From Thermofilum sp. NZ13 (GTDB lineage: Archaea; Thermoproteota; Thermoprotei; Thermofilales; Thermofilaceae), in the NCBI GenBank assembly GCA_002855745.1, contig NDWX01000002.1:1-64000 (forward strand): a DNA stretch of 64,000 nucleotides, given 5' to 3'. Positions 35,265-43,053 of this stretch are shown in pieces. The position numbers were made by a program, and so were the translations under genes. Each line of letters opens with the position of its first letter. Position 1 is the stretch's first letter. The notes under the pieces are model-generated. The model saw nothing but the letters and a program-made list of their open reading frames with translations, was not told where the DNA came from and ran no database searches.

Positions 35265-35933
35265 ATGGAGCTAGTGGAGCTTAAGTCGAGGGTTCTTAGG
35301 CTGTTGAGGGAGGATGAGGAGTTTAGGTACGCGGTAGCGGGTTTGATAGGCCTTGATGAGGTGCTGAAGAGGCTTGATCGCCATGAGGAGGGGCTTGTGA
35401 AGCTGAGAGAGGACTTCAACAGGCTCAGGGAGGACATGATTGAGGGGTTTAAGAGGCACGAGGAGGAGATGGCTAGGCTGAGAGAGGACTTCAACAGGGC
35501 TCTTCAGGCTATTGACAAGAGGTTCGAGGTCATGGATAGGAGGCTTACGAGGGTGGAGCAGACACTGGAGAAGCTCACTGTTGATGTGGAAGATGAGGCG
35601 AGATCCATCATAAGGTACAGGCTTAGGGAAGAGCTCGGCTTGGATATCGAGCTTGGGTCCCTGGTTCTTCCGGATCTTGAGATCGACATCTACGGTGTAG
35701 CTGATGACTTGTGCGTTATAGGCGAAGCCACTGTGAGGGGTGGTGTGAGCGCGCTGGTCAAATTGCTGGAAAAGGCAGAGGTGTTGAGAAGCAGATACCC
35801 GGATAAGCTGAGGCCGAAGACGATAATGGTTATTTACGTGTCGCTCGCGCTTCCGGAGCTCGTGGATGAGGCTAGGAAAAGGGGCGTGTGGTTGCTGAAG
35901 GCCACAGGGGACTACTACAAACCAGAGATCTGA
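35265..35933 (+). CDS. Coiled-coil plus PD-(D/E)XK-like nuclease-fold protein, copy 3 (tail type B)
   Basis: A 222-residue protein from ATG 35265. It has the same head as copy 2 at DNA level, then a different short coiled coil (KLREDFNRLREDMIEGFKRH) and a type B tail: TVDVEDEARSIIRYRLREEL, VLPDLEIDIYGVADDLCVIG then EATVRGG. E-I-D and G-E-A-T sit where PD and E-x-K are in the fold. The end is VWLLKATGDYYKPEI. The tail is a close relative of that at 48256. Head swapping between tails is evident. Confidence 0.72.
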   Translation: MELVELKSRVLRLLREDEEFRYAVAGLIGLDEVLKRLDRHEEGLVKLREDFNRLREDMIEGFKRHEEEMARLREDFNRALQAIDKRFEVMDRRLTRVEQTLEKLTVDVEDEARSIIRYRLREELGLDIELGSLVLPDLEIDIYGVADDLCVIGEATVRGGVSALVKLLEKAEVLRSRYPDKLRPKTIMVIYVSLALPELVDEARKRGVWLLKATGDYYKPEI

Positions 35934-35984
35934 CAACCCTATCCCTAAAAGAGTGAAGAGGTTTGCTTAGTCTTGAGCCTTTTG

Positions 35985-36621
35985 TGATAGCTGAGGAAGT
36001 AGCTTGGGGCTACATTACTACAGTATAATATTCCATGAAGACGCATCCATTACGCGTGATGTCGTAGACGACCTAGGGTTCTTCATGAATTAGAGGTACG
36101 GAGAGCAACTTGATAGGGATCTTTACGTGGTTCTTCACACTACTGGTGGAGATGCTGATGCTGCTTACCATATAGGTATTAGGCTTCAGCAGTATGTCAA
36201 GCAAGAGAAAAACCTCTTTTGCGATTATATCAACATTGTCAGGCTTGCGAAGCTGCTGGATGACCTGGTCGTGGCTAGGATTGCCGATGACTTGGTGGAG
36301 AGGGGTTACAACCCTGCGACGCTTCACCACACCTTGAGACGGCTGGTGGAGTACGGGTTTGTAAACCTCGTGGAGTACAACGGTGTCAAGTACTACCATT
36401 TGACGGGGCTTGGAGCCGAGCTTCTCAAGGTTTTGAAGAAGGCGGTAGTACATAAAGTTGTGAGGATGCTCGAGGGGAGTGGTGTCAGGTGCAGGGTGTG
36501 GTGGGGCGACAGCGAGACTAGAGCTGTTAGGCCCGTGATTCATGTCGATGGGGTGGTGAATCTACCGCCAGATGTGAGGGGTCTAGTGGAGCTCGAGGTG
36601 GTTAGGAGCATTGATGGTTGA
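35985..36621 (+). pseudogene. Chimera: SDH-type serine protease fragment joined to a winged-helix protein
   Basis: Upstream of 36127 the frame reads FHEDASITRDVVDDLGFFMN, TAG (36091-36093), then DRDLYVVLHTTGGDADAAYH. That is the HTxGG region of ClpP-class serine proteases like the one at 47186. After YVKQEKNLF the sequence changes to a winged helix: ARIADDLVERGYNPATLHHT, LRRLVEYGFVNLVEYNGVKY and YHLTGLGAELL, with a C-terminal extension to 36621. The protease lacks its Ser region, so the join looks like a deletion. The open frame from 36127 could still express the winged-helix part. Confidence 0.55.
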
Positions 36622-36742
36622 GGGAAGGGGGAAAGAAGTTAACTGGGCTCTGAAGGTCATGGATGAGATCTCCCGCAAAGCGAAGCCTGGGAAGCCTCTG
36701 GCCGAGATCATCAGGGAATTCAGGGACTGTAGGCGGGGGTGA
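36614..36742 (+). CDS. Small possible antitoxin-like protein
   Basis: A 42-residue frame from ATG 36614 that overlaps the stop of the winged-helix frame. It reads EVNWALKVMDEISRKAKPGK then PLAEIIREFRDCRRG, like the C-terminal arm of a VapB antitoxin. What follows (from GTG 36739) is not a recognisable PIN gene. It may be the remains of a longer gene. Confidence 0.3.
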   Translation: MVEGRGKEVNWALKVMDEISRKAKPGKPLAEIIREFRDCRRG

Positions 36743-37124
36743 GCCTTGTTCCTAGTGCAGGGGCTATTACTAAGTGGTTCGCTAGAAGAGGAGCCATCTA
36801 CCCGAGGCTGGTGATTGAGTTTCTGAAAGCGGCGTCTATGCGGTTCGGCTACCTGAGAGGGTTATCGCTGAGGCTCTGAGGGACTTGTAGAAGACTTGGA
36901 GCGCAGGTCATAGGGAGGTGTTTGCGATACTGAACGCTGAAGAGCTGGCGGCGGTGCGCGGAAATGCGCTTCGACTTGAAAAGTAGGGCGTCAGCTAGCA
37001 TGCAGAGCAGTGCTTAAGGTAAGGTCCGGGCCTCCCCAAGGACTCTTACTGTTGCCTAGGTGCGAGGGAAGCCGCCCGGAGAAACGCTTAGAAAATCCGC
37101 GAGGAAGGGCGCAGATGCTCATAG
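36743..37124. other. Degraded stretch without a clear gene
   Basis: Short frames such as SLVPSAGAITKWFARRGAIY (from 36739) and VIAEALRDL near 36860 have helical character but stop quickly. They may be scraps of PaREP1 or toxin genes. No confident feature is visible. Confidence 0.3.
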
Positions 37125-37272
37125 TGCTGGTAGCGCTTTAACCTTCTTTAGCTGCCTCGTCGCAGGGTCTACCTCCAGCCTGAGGCCCTCCAGAGCGTCG
37201 ACCCCGGGCACTTCCGTGTCGCCCTTCTTGGCGAAGAGGACGATTTAGTCGCCTTCTCTCAGTGTTTGCATA
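37125..37272 (-). pseudogene. Retropepsin-like C-terminal fragment
   Basis: On the minus strand the sequence reads MQTLREGD, TAA, then VLFAKKGDTEVPGVDALEGL and RLEVDPATRQLKKVKA. The VDALEGLRLEVDP part matches the conserved end of retropepsin-like proteases (compare YALEALGFKVNP at 28596). No active-site half is present. Confidence 0.35.
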
Positions 37273-37345
37273 GGCTACAGGGGCTCATTTTTAAGGCTTA
37301 AATCGAGGTGTTTAGGTTTAAAGGTTAGAGAGTGCTGGTAGGCGG

Positions 37346-37849
37346 GTGAGCCCCGTGTCTATGGTGCTTGCCGAGAGCATTGCAAGGAGGATTAGGGTGG
37401 AGGCCGAGAAGCGTGGCGCGAGCCCTGAGGAGTATATTTTGGATCTCTTGGTCAGAGAGATGGATCCAGGGGAGGGGGCTGTCGAGTATTTGGAAGCTGC
37501 GCGTAGCCTGGTTAGGCAGGCTTGGAGGGAGCTCGAGAAGGGTGACTTGAGGCAGGCCGGCGAGAAGGTCTGAGGTGCCTGTGCTCTGGCTATTAAGGCG
37601 CACGCGCTCGCGAGAGGGGGGCGGAGGCTTGAGTCTCACAGGGATCTCTGGCTGTACAAGGACGAGGTTGCCAGGGAGCTGGGGGAGTGGGTTAGGACGG
37701 CCTTCCTGAAGGCGGACTCCATGCACAGGAACTTCTACGAGGGTTTGGCCACGAAGGAGGACGTCGAGGACTCGTTGAGAGAGGTTGAGAAGCTGGTGTC
37801 AGCCATCAGCGAGCGAGTCGAGGGGCAGCACCGAGAAACGGCCACCTAG
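37346..37849 (+). pseudogene. PaREP1-family gene interrupted by a single in-frame TGA
   Basis: From GTG 37346 one frame runs 167 codons to TAG 37847-37849 with only one interruption, TGA at 37571-37573. Before it: AVEYLEAARSLVRQAWRELE and KGDLRQAGEKV. After it: GACALAIKAHALARGGRRLE and SHRDLWLYKDEVARELGEWV. PaREP1 proteins have Trp in this E-K-x-W-G-A position, so TGG to TGA is the simplest event. Everything else, including ADSMHRNFYEG, is intact. It is either a very fresh pseudogene or a read-through gene. Confidence 0.72.
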
Positions 37850-37873
37850 GCGCGGGGTAGAGCTTGGCCCGGA

Positions 37874-38279
37874 TCAGCTCTCCTGAGGGGCTTTCCTGCC
37901 GAACAGATGGTGCTCCTCGTTCACGGCCTTCAGTAGGAGCTTCTCTAGCAGTAGCGGTTGCCCCTCCTTCAGAACCTTCTCCGCGAACCACGGTGGGGCC
38001 TCGTGAGTACTGCTACGTCGATTGGGTAACCTAGCTTCTCCTCTAACTCCCCCTCGAGCCTCAGCTTGTAGTCTAGGAGGTCTCCCTCCGCCGCCACGTA
38101 CACGGCCACGTCTACGTCTCTGAAGGGGTAGCCCTTCAGGAAGGATCCATATAAGATAGCTAGCCGAACCTCTTCGTGCTTTCAAGCTCCCTTCTAAGCT
38201 TCCCGAGAAGCTCTTCCCTCTCCCGAGGCTTCAGCCTGAAGAACCTGAAACGCTCCTTCTCCTCAAGCTCCAGAGGCAT
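37874..38279 (-). pseudogene. MntA-like nucleotidyltransferase (antitoxin), frameshifted
   Basis: On the minus strand ATG 38279 starts MPLELEEKERFRFFRLKPRE, followed by RRELESTKRFG. The active site lies in the next frame: VRLAILYGSFLKGYPFRDVD then VAVYVAAEGD, with GYPIDVAVL as the third acidic site. A second shift leads to APPWFAEKVLKEGQPLLLEK near the end. It is the MntA partner of the broken HepT gene just upstream on the same strand. Confidence 0.65.
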
Positions 38280-38319
38280 ACCGCTCAACCTCCTCGACGA
38301 ACCTCCTCACCAGCCTAAT

Positions 38320-38690
38320 ACCCTTCTCCTTAACCTACTTGCACATCCCTGGCATCGTCGACCTCCCAGTACCTATGCACGATCAAGTTCCTCAGCCTGA
38401 CCAGCTTAATCATCCCCCGCCCGCATCCCTTGACAGTACACCACGCTCTGCGAGCTTCCCGGATACCTGTACGTATCCTTCAGCTTCCTCAATGAGCCGC
38501 TCACGGAGTATGTGTAGCCCTATCGATGTTGCTGCTTCAACTATCTCCACCACGCCGAGGCGCAGCGTATACCTATTTCTCACATTACCGATGAATTCGC
38601 TTAAGTTTGATGAGACGGTACTCTCCACTACTCTGAGGGGCTTCTTAACCTCTTCTAAAAGCCTTGAGGCTCTTTCCCTATCTGCGTGAC
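38320..38690 (-). pseudogene. HepT-like toxin (DUF86 HEPN), frameshifted
   Basis: The minus-strand frame reads RLLEEVKKPLRVVESTVSSN, then RLGVVEIVEAATSIGLHILR and EGYVQVSGKLAERGVLSRDA. A run of five C on the plus strand (38414-38418) breaks the frame. The rest continues as IKLVRLRNLIVHRYWEVDDA, which holds the HepT RNase motif R-N-L-I-V-H followed by Tyr. With the next gene it is a HepT/MntA pair in which both members are frameshifted. Confidence 0.65.
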
Positions 38691-38735
38691 TTGCAACTCC
38701 GCTCGAGAGTAGCCGTACAGCCTAATGTACCTAAG

Positions 38736-38744
38736 GTTTATAAG
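38736..38744 (+). promoter_or_regulatory. TATA box of the DUF104/PIN module
   Basis: gtttataag lies about 29 bp before ATG 38769, the spacing of a leaderless archaeal transcript. Confidence 0.45.
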
Positions 38745-38768
38745 GTATTCTATACCTTGACATCATGG

Positions 38769-38945
38769 ATGGCTAAGGTCATTGAAGCTATATACGAAGG
38801 GGGTGTCTTAAAGCCCTTGGAGAAGCTTAACATCCCTAACGGTGTACGTGTGCGTATACGCATCGAATGTATGTACGGACTGCTGAGGGATTGGAAGATA
38901 GATGCGCAGAAACTTAAAGACGAGCTTAGGAGTATCCATGGCTGA
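38769..38945 (+). CDS. DUF104/AF2212-type antitoxin
   Basis: A 58-residue protein from ATG 38769: MAKVIEAIYEGGVLKPLEKL, NIPNGVRVRIRIE, then the helix DWKIDAQKLKDELRSIHG. This is the standard short antitoxin of PIN toxins in archaea. It is related to the antitoxin at 31519. The PIN gene starts 5 bp after its stop. Confidence 0.75.
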   Translation: MAKVIEAIYEGGVLKPLEKLNIPNGVRVRIRIECMYGLLRDWKIDAQKLKDELRSIHG

Positions 38946-38950
38946 GGGCG

Positions 38951-39329
38951 TTGCCTCGCTACTACGCTGATACCTACGCACTTATAGAAATACTTCGCGG
39001 TAATCCAGCATACGAGAAGTATGCTGAGGAAGAGCTCATCACAAGTGAGTTTAATTTACTTGAACTAGCCTATGCATTAGTGCGAGATTACGGAGTGGAT
39101 AGAGCGTTGGTGGTATTGAGCATAGTTAGAGCTACTGTAGATATAGTTACACCTACAAATGAAGACTATGTTGAAGCTGCCGCATTACGCATAAAACTCG
39201 GGGCAGGAGGGGAGAAACCTATCTATCATAGATGCTTTAGGCTATGCTCTAGCCAGAAAGCATGAAGCGCTATTTCTAACAGGTGATAAAGAGTTCAAGG
39301 ATCTTGAAGGAGTTGAATGTATAAAGTAA
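38951..39329 (+). pseudogene. PIN-domain (VapC-like) toxin, frameshifted
   Basis: The start MPRYYADTYALIEILRGN has the first catalytic Asp, EFNLLELAYALVRDYGVDRA the second acidic site, and ATVDIVTPTNEDYVEAAALR follows. At GAGGGG (39209-39212) one extra G shifts the frame. The true end is NLSIIDALGYALARKHEALF then LTGDKEFKDLEGVECIK, with the third and fourth acidic positions, to TAA 39327-39329. Removing one G restores a complete toxin. Confidence 0.7.
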
Positions 39330-39624
39330 TGCCTTTCGCGCTCGATTCGTTACAATTAATGATGATTCTTGCTGTTGAAGAAATTTAAGACAATGACCTT
39401 GCAGAAGCCTCACCAATGATGCGGACGAGTTATCTATTTCGAAACCCATGAGTGAAATTATGAACACTAACGAACCTTATGAGGCATTCAAGAGATCCTG
39501 GAGAAGCTGCTCGGGCGGGAGATCCGGGGGAATGCACGCAGGAAAGACATTTTTGTGCATTCGCCTTTATTCAACGGGCTGTTAGCTCATGGCTCTGATC
39601 CGCGTGTAGTGGAGGTGGACTGCT
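39330..39624. other. Gap before a HEPN/MNT module
   Basis: No gene recognised. A short frame ending near 39630 (KDIFVHSPLFNGLLAHGSDP) has some coding character but no family. A TATA-like box is not evident. Confidence 0.3.
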
Positions 39625-40017
39625 TTGGCTAGGTTTGAGGAGCACCGGTACCTTGTCGAGAGGTCCAGGAGGTTCTTTGAGACGGCGTTGATGCAGATTG
39701 AGAGGGGCTTCTACGACCTAGCGGCTTTCAGCCTCGAGCAGTCCCTCCAGCTGTTCCTGAAGGCCTGCCTCCTGAAGCTGGGGGTCGACCCCCCTAGGAC
39801 TTGTAGCGTCAGGAGGCTGCTGGAGCTCATAGCCGAGGTGAGCGGTAGGGATGAGGTTAGGGAGCTCCTCCAAGGATTCGCCGTCGAGCTAGGCGCCCTC
39901 GAGGACGCCTACATATCGTCCAGATACGTGGGCAGGGAGTACACTAGGGAGGAGGTTGAGCGGCTCAGGAGGGTTGTTGAGGAGGTTGAGAGGGTTGTCG
40001 GAGAGGCTTCTTGTTGA
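39625..40017 (+). CDS. HEPN-domain protein (putative toxin)
   Basis: A 130-residue protein from TTG 39625. It has FFETALMQIERGFYDLAAFS then LEQSLQLFLKACLLKLGVDP, the same HEPN hairpin as the gene at 1889 (YDLAAFSLEQ in both). DPPRTCSVRRLLELIAEVSG and DAYISSRYVGREYTREEVER follow. It overlaps the MNT gene start by 23 bp. The pair is intact. Confidence 0.78.
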   Translation: MARFEEHRYLVERSRRFFETALMQIERGFYDLAAFSLEQSLQLFLKACLLKLGVDPPRTCSVRRLLELIAEVSGRDEVRELLQGFAVELGALEDAYISSRYVGREYTREEVERLRRVVEEVERVVGEASC

Positions 40018-40315
40018 AGAGGCTAAGCGACGCGCGGAGGTCTTCAGGAACCTCGAGGAGCGCCTCAGGGTTATCGCTGAGGTAGTCAGGGAGATGGACC
40101 GGGACGCCAGGGTTTACCTCTTCGGGAGCGTAGCCGAGGGCAGGCACCTTCTGTCGAGCGACATCGACGTGCTGGTGGTCACGAGGAGGTCGCCGGGTGA
40201 GGTGCTCGCGAAGCTCTGGGAGAAGGGCATCGGAGACCCCTTCGAAGTCCACGTGGTAACCGAGGAGATGCTCGAGCTGTACCGGCGGAGGGCGAAGCTC
40301 GTGGAAGTAGCTTAA
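39995..40315 (+). CDS. MNT-type nucleotidyltransferase (antitoxin)
   Basis: TTG 39995 gives 106 residues starting LSERLLVEEAKRRAEVF; the frame is open from 39956 but that region codes for HEPN. The active site is VYLFGSVAEGRHLLSSDIDV then LVVTRR, with all motif residues present, and FEVHVVTEEMLELYRR follows. It is closely related to the MNT protein at 2235 (IELHVVSTEEY). Confidence 0.78.
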   Translation: MSERLLVEEAKRRAEVFRNLEERLRVIAEVVREMDRDARVYLFGSVAEGRHLLSSDIDVLVVTRRSPGEVLAKLWEKGIGDPFEVHVVTEEMLELYRRRAKLVEVA

Positions 40316-40510
40316 TGAGCACTGTCAGGTAGGGCGCTACCTCCGGTGTGGCGAAGGCTCTTTTCACCGGCCTTAGCTACTTTAGGCGCTACAGTAGCCT
40401 GCTCAGGCCGGCGATTTCGAGCCAGGAGGTGTGGCTACGATTGAGGCGTAAGTAACTTCCGCTGTTCTCTCACCGGGTGCCTGCTGGCTTCGCTCTGAGG
40501 CTTGAAACCC

Positions 40511-40518
40511 TATAAATA
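40511..40518 (+). promoter_or_regulatory. TATA box of the VapBC module at 40.5 kb
   Basis: tataaata lies about 30-38 bp before the candidate starts ATT 40547 and CTG 40553. It supports initiation near there, although neither codon is a standard start. Confidence 0.45.
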
Positions 40519-40552
40519 TCTAAACCTACGTATCTACTGACGGTGTATTGCC

Positions 40553-40837
40553 CTGGCTAGGAAGATCAAGGTCACCCTCTCACTCAGGGAGGATGTCGTC
40601 AGGAGGGCTAAGAGTAGGCTTGCGATGGAGGGTAGGAGTTTCAGTGGTGTTGTAGAGGAGCTCTTGCGGATGTACGACGAGTTGAGCTTCCTCGATGAGC
40701 TCTGCGGGAGACTGGGCCTTGAGAGCAGGTTTTACACGGACTTGGAGGTTGTAGCCAACAGACCCTCGGGGCTTAGGGCTGAGGAGGTGGTGCGCGAGGT
40801 CCGGGATGGGCGCTCAGAGAGCCTACCTGTACACTAG
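40553..40837 (+). CDS. VapB-like antitoxin (ribbon-helix-helix) with a non-standard start
   Basis: The domain begins KIKVTLSLREDVVRRAKSRL, a typical ribbon-helix-helix N-terminus, and continues AMEGRSFSGVVEELLRMYDE. Using ATG 40625 would delete the DNA-binding strand. The only starts before it and after the TGA at 40538 are ATT 40547 and CTG 40553. CTG is adopted here, giving 94 residues. The C-terminus (ANRPSGLRAEEVVREVRDG) would block the toxin. It overlaps vapC by 32 bp. Confidence 0.65.
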   Translation: MARKIKVTLSLREDVVRRAKSRLAMEGRSFSGVVEELLRMYDELSFLDELCGRLGLESRFYTDLEVVANRPSGLRAEEVVREVRDGRSESLPVH

Positions 40838-41246
40838 CGCCGCCGTCGAGAGGTACGTGACCGAGGAGGGAAGTTCGCGGGTCGACGCGCTCTACAGAGA
40901 GGCTCATGCCGGGAACCTCATGATCGGCTTCTCGGTGTGGAACATCGGTGAAGTTGCCGTCGTTTTAGACAAGTACGAGAAGAGGGGTGTCATAGGGGAT
41001 GCTAGAGAGGTCTTCGCGAGTTTCATCGGCGAGACGAGGCTTCTCGCAAGGCTTAGCCAGCTGAGTCTGGTGTCGCTGAAATACGACGTGCTCGCCAGTA
41101 CTATAGGCTACGTGTTCAAGCACGGGATCTACATAGCTGACGCGGTTCAGTTCGCATCGGCTAGAGGGTTCGACGCCTTCTTGACTTACGATAAAAGGCT
41201 TGCCCGGCTGGCTGAGGTAGAAGGGTTGAAACTATATCCGGGATAA
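40806..41246 (+). CDS. PIN-domain (VapC-like) protein with Tyr for the first catalytic Asp
   Basis: A 146-residue protein from ATG 40806. It opens RAYLYTSAAVERYVTEEGSS; in VapC the motif is YLDTSALVKRY, so Tyr9 replaces the first metal-binding Asp. The second acidic region (SVWNIGEVAVVLDKYEKRG) and the third and fourth (GIYIADAVQFASARGFDAFL then TYDKRLARL) look normal. Toxin activity is probably lost or altered. The rest of the gene is intact and shows no other damage. Confidence 0.7.
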   Translation: MGAQRAYLYTSAAVERYVTEEGSSRVDALYREAHAGNLMIGFSVWNIGEVAVVLDKYEKRGVIGDAREVFASFIGETRLLARLSQLSLVSLKYDVLASTIGYVFKHGIYIADAVQFASARGFDAFLTYDKRLARLAEVEGLKLYPG

Positions 41247-41423
41247 GTAAGCACATGGAGTCGCCAGGAGAAGGATGAAGTCCGCTTAAGAGACGTTGCT
41301 TCATGCAGCTAACTTTGTCGGAAAACTCATGAAATCTCTCAATGTGAATGCTGACTAATAACACGAGGAGGGTGAGTGACCGTCGTAAGTACTCCTGGGA
41401 GAAATTATGGGAAGCTTAAAAGC

Positions 41424-41837
41424 ATGGCTGAGGCGCGGGGCGGTCAGCGGAGGGCTACGCGAGGGGCCTAGTAGCTGAGTCGGTCAACCCGGGCAACCTG
41501 GCTGAGTTCTACTGGGAAGCCGCGGCGGTATTAATGAAGCAGGCTAGGGATAAGCTCGCCAAGGGCGAATTCAGGCAAGCTGGTGAAAGGCTCGAAGCGC
41601 CGTAGCCCTCGCGCTGAAGAGCTTAGCCTACGAGCGGAAGGGTGTAAGGCTTTTAGGTCACGGTTAGCTCCGGGAGTACGTGAGGGGCTTGTAGAGGAGA
41701 CTGGTGATGAGGAGCTCGGTAGGCTTTGGATGTCGGTTAGTCCCATGCATGTGAGTTTCTGCGAGGGCTGGGCGATCCGGAAGCACGCCGAGGGGGTTGT
41801 CGAGGACACCGAGAGATTCATGGAAAGGATAAAGTAG
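41424..41837 (+). pseudogene. PaREP1-family gene with several frameshifts
   Basis: The pieces in three frames are EFYWEAAAVLMKQARDKLAK then GEFRQAGERL, AVALALKSLAYERKGVRLLG then HG (TAG), and EETGDEELGRLWMSVSPMHV then SFCEGWAIRKHAEGVVEDTE. Together they cover a whole PaREP1 protein like the one at 37346 (RQAGEKV, ADSMHRNFYEG). Breaks lie near 41597 and 41680, and one TAG replaces what was probably GAG. Confidence 0.6.
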
Positions 41838-42103
41838 CTCATATAAGTTCCTCTCTTCCAGCCCCACCAGTACCCTTCAGGTCCTCATAATCTTCGCCCG
41901 GATGGAGTCTCACCGTTGACTCCTGCGCCATTGGAATCTGGATAGCGTTGCCCGGCGACCTCCTGAGATGGGCTCCTCAGGAGGGTGAAGAGAGCTGTGA
42001 GTAAGGCGCGGCCTGTGGATTGGATCTGTTACTTGTAAGCTTCAAGATGATTATGTTTATTGTTTATAATGTAGACTTGTATACTATATTCGAAGTGATC
42101 TGT

Positions 42104-42319
42104 ATGCGTAACAGAGATAGTACAACCGACAGGATCTCCAGGTCAACGCTCAGAATGCTGGAGCGTGAACGCCAAAAGATGGGTGTAAAATCCCTCGACA
42201 TGGTCATACGGGAGCTCGTGGTGAGGAAAAGGAAGGGGGTTTTGGAGGAGGTCTTCGGCATCGACAGGGGAAGGGTGAAACCGTTCACCGAGGAGGATCG
42301 CGGTGAAGATCGTGGTTGA
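42104..42319 (+). CDS. VapB-like antitoxin
   Basis: A 71-residue protein from ATG 42104: DRISRSTLRMLERERQKMGV then KSLDMVIRELVVRKRKGVLE, with a C-terminal tail (GIDRGRVKPFTEEDRGEDRG). This is the short helical antitoxin type found before PIN toxins. A TATA-like box (gtttataatg) lies near 42062. Its partner toxin, overlapping from GTG 42303, is cut off by a repeat element after 15 codons. Confidence 0.65.
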   Translation: MRNRDSTTDRISRSTLRMLERERQKMGVKSLDMVIRELVVRKRKGVLEEVFGIDRGRVKPFTEEDRGEDRG

Positions 42320-42398
42320 CTCCTATGCATGGATAGAGCTCTTCACTGGCCGCGCCTGGCACATCTGCCCGCTTCACTTTTCTGAGGGCCCCCTTTAG
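42303..42398 (+). pseudogene. VapC toxin truncated by a structured element
   Basis: GTG 42303 starts MKIVVDSYAWIELFTG, a perfect VapC N-terminus with the first catalytic Asp. At 42348 (GGCCGCGCC) the sequence turns into the 254-bp element and the frame ends in it at TAG 42396-42398. No VapC C-terminus is found beyond the element. Confidence 0.7.
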
Positions 42399-42601
42399 GG
42401 GTGTCATGGGTCGCCCCCTTTCGGGGCGGGCCGCGTCCTAGCGGCCTTCAGCCCGCGTCGCCGCGGGCACATCCCCTCCTCGCGCCGCGCGGGGCACCCA
42501 CCCACAGCCCCCTTGACCGGGGTGGGAACTGGTGACACTCACTACTCCACCTGGTTAAGGAGCCTTATCTCCTTTTCGCTTTGAAGGCTGAAAGTGGAAA
42601 C
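42348..42601 (+). mobile_element. GC-rich hairpin element, copy 1 (254 bp)
   Basis: It starts GGCCGCGCCTGGCACATC and ends GGCTGAAAGTGGAAAC. It contains at least six consecutive stem-loops: CCCC-TTTA-GGGG, CGCCCC-TTTC-GGGGCG, GGCCGC-GTCCTA-GCGGCC, GCCCGC-GTCG-CCGCGGGC, CCCC-TTGA-CCGGGG and AAGGAG-CCTTAT-CTCCTT. Copy 2 (44803) has the same boundaries; its changes fall mainly in loops or keep pairing. It encodes no protein I recognise. It may be a non-autonomous transposon, a structured RNA, or both. It sits inside vapC. Confidence 0.7.
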
Positions 42602-42680
42602 AAAGCTGGGTACTACCTGAAGTTGCTGGACTACGGCTTCCTGAGGAGGAGCCCCCACCACGCAGGCGTCACCGTTTCCG

Positions 42681-42827
42681 TTACCGAGAAGGCGCTGTGG
42701 GGGCTGGCGCTTGGCGAGTAGCACTGCGGTCGCAGGCCCTCTCCGTCAGGTAGACGTAGCGTGTGTTGCCGACCACCGTCTCCCCGACGAAGCTAGCCGA
42801 GCGGAGCCTATCGAGGGCGCTGGCCAT
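42681..42827 (-). pseudogene. Winged-helix fragment
   Basis: On the minus strand from ATG 42827: MASALDRLRSASFVGETVVG then NTRYVYLTERACDRS, resembling the recognition helix and wing of an archaeal winged-helix regulator, to TAA at 42683-42681. On the plus strand the overlapping frame to 42721 (YYLKLLDYGFLRRS) also looks winged-helix-like. Only one can be real. Neither is complete. Confidence 0.3.
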
Positions 42828-43053
42828 GGTAGCTGGTGTTCCTCATGCCGAAGGCTTTGGTGTGGAGCTTGGGCTGAGGAGGCCGGGGTGTAAGCCTGCT
42901 GCGGGGCATTGTCGCGCGCCCGGGTAGCTTTCCATGGTATTGAGGGGCCGAGGGGGTGAGAGGCGAGGTAGCTGGGCGCGGTTGCGGCTGAAGCATTATA
43001 GCAGGTTTTTATAGAACCCTTCTTATTGGTAACGTGAGGTAAGGGTTAAGGGT

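Noticed and set aside
6476-37573. Reassignment of TGA to Trp in this genome
   Set aside because: Many intact genes end at TGA, for example 2272, 24468 and 51277's neighbours, so a global reassignment is impossible; only local read-through remains open.
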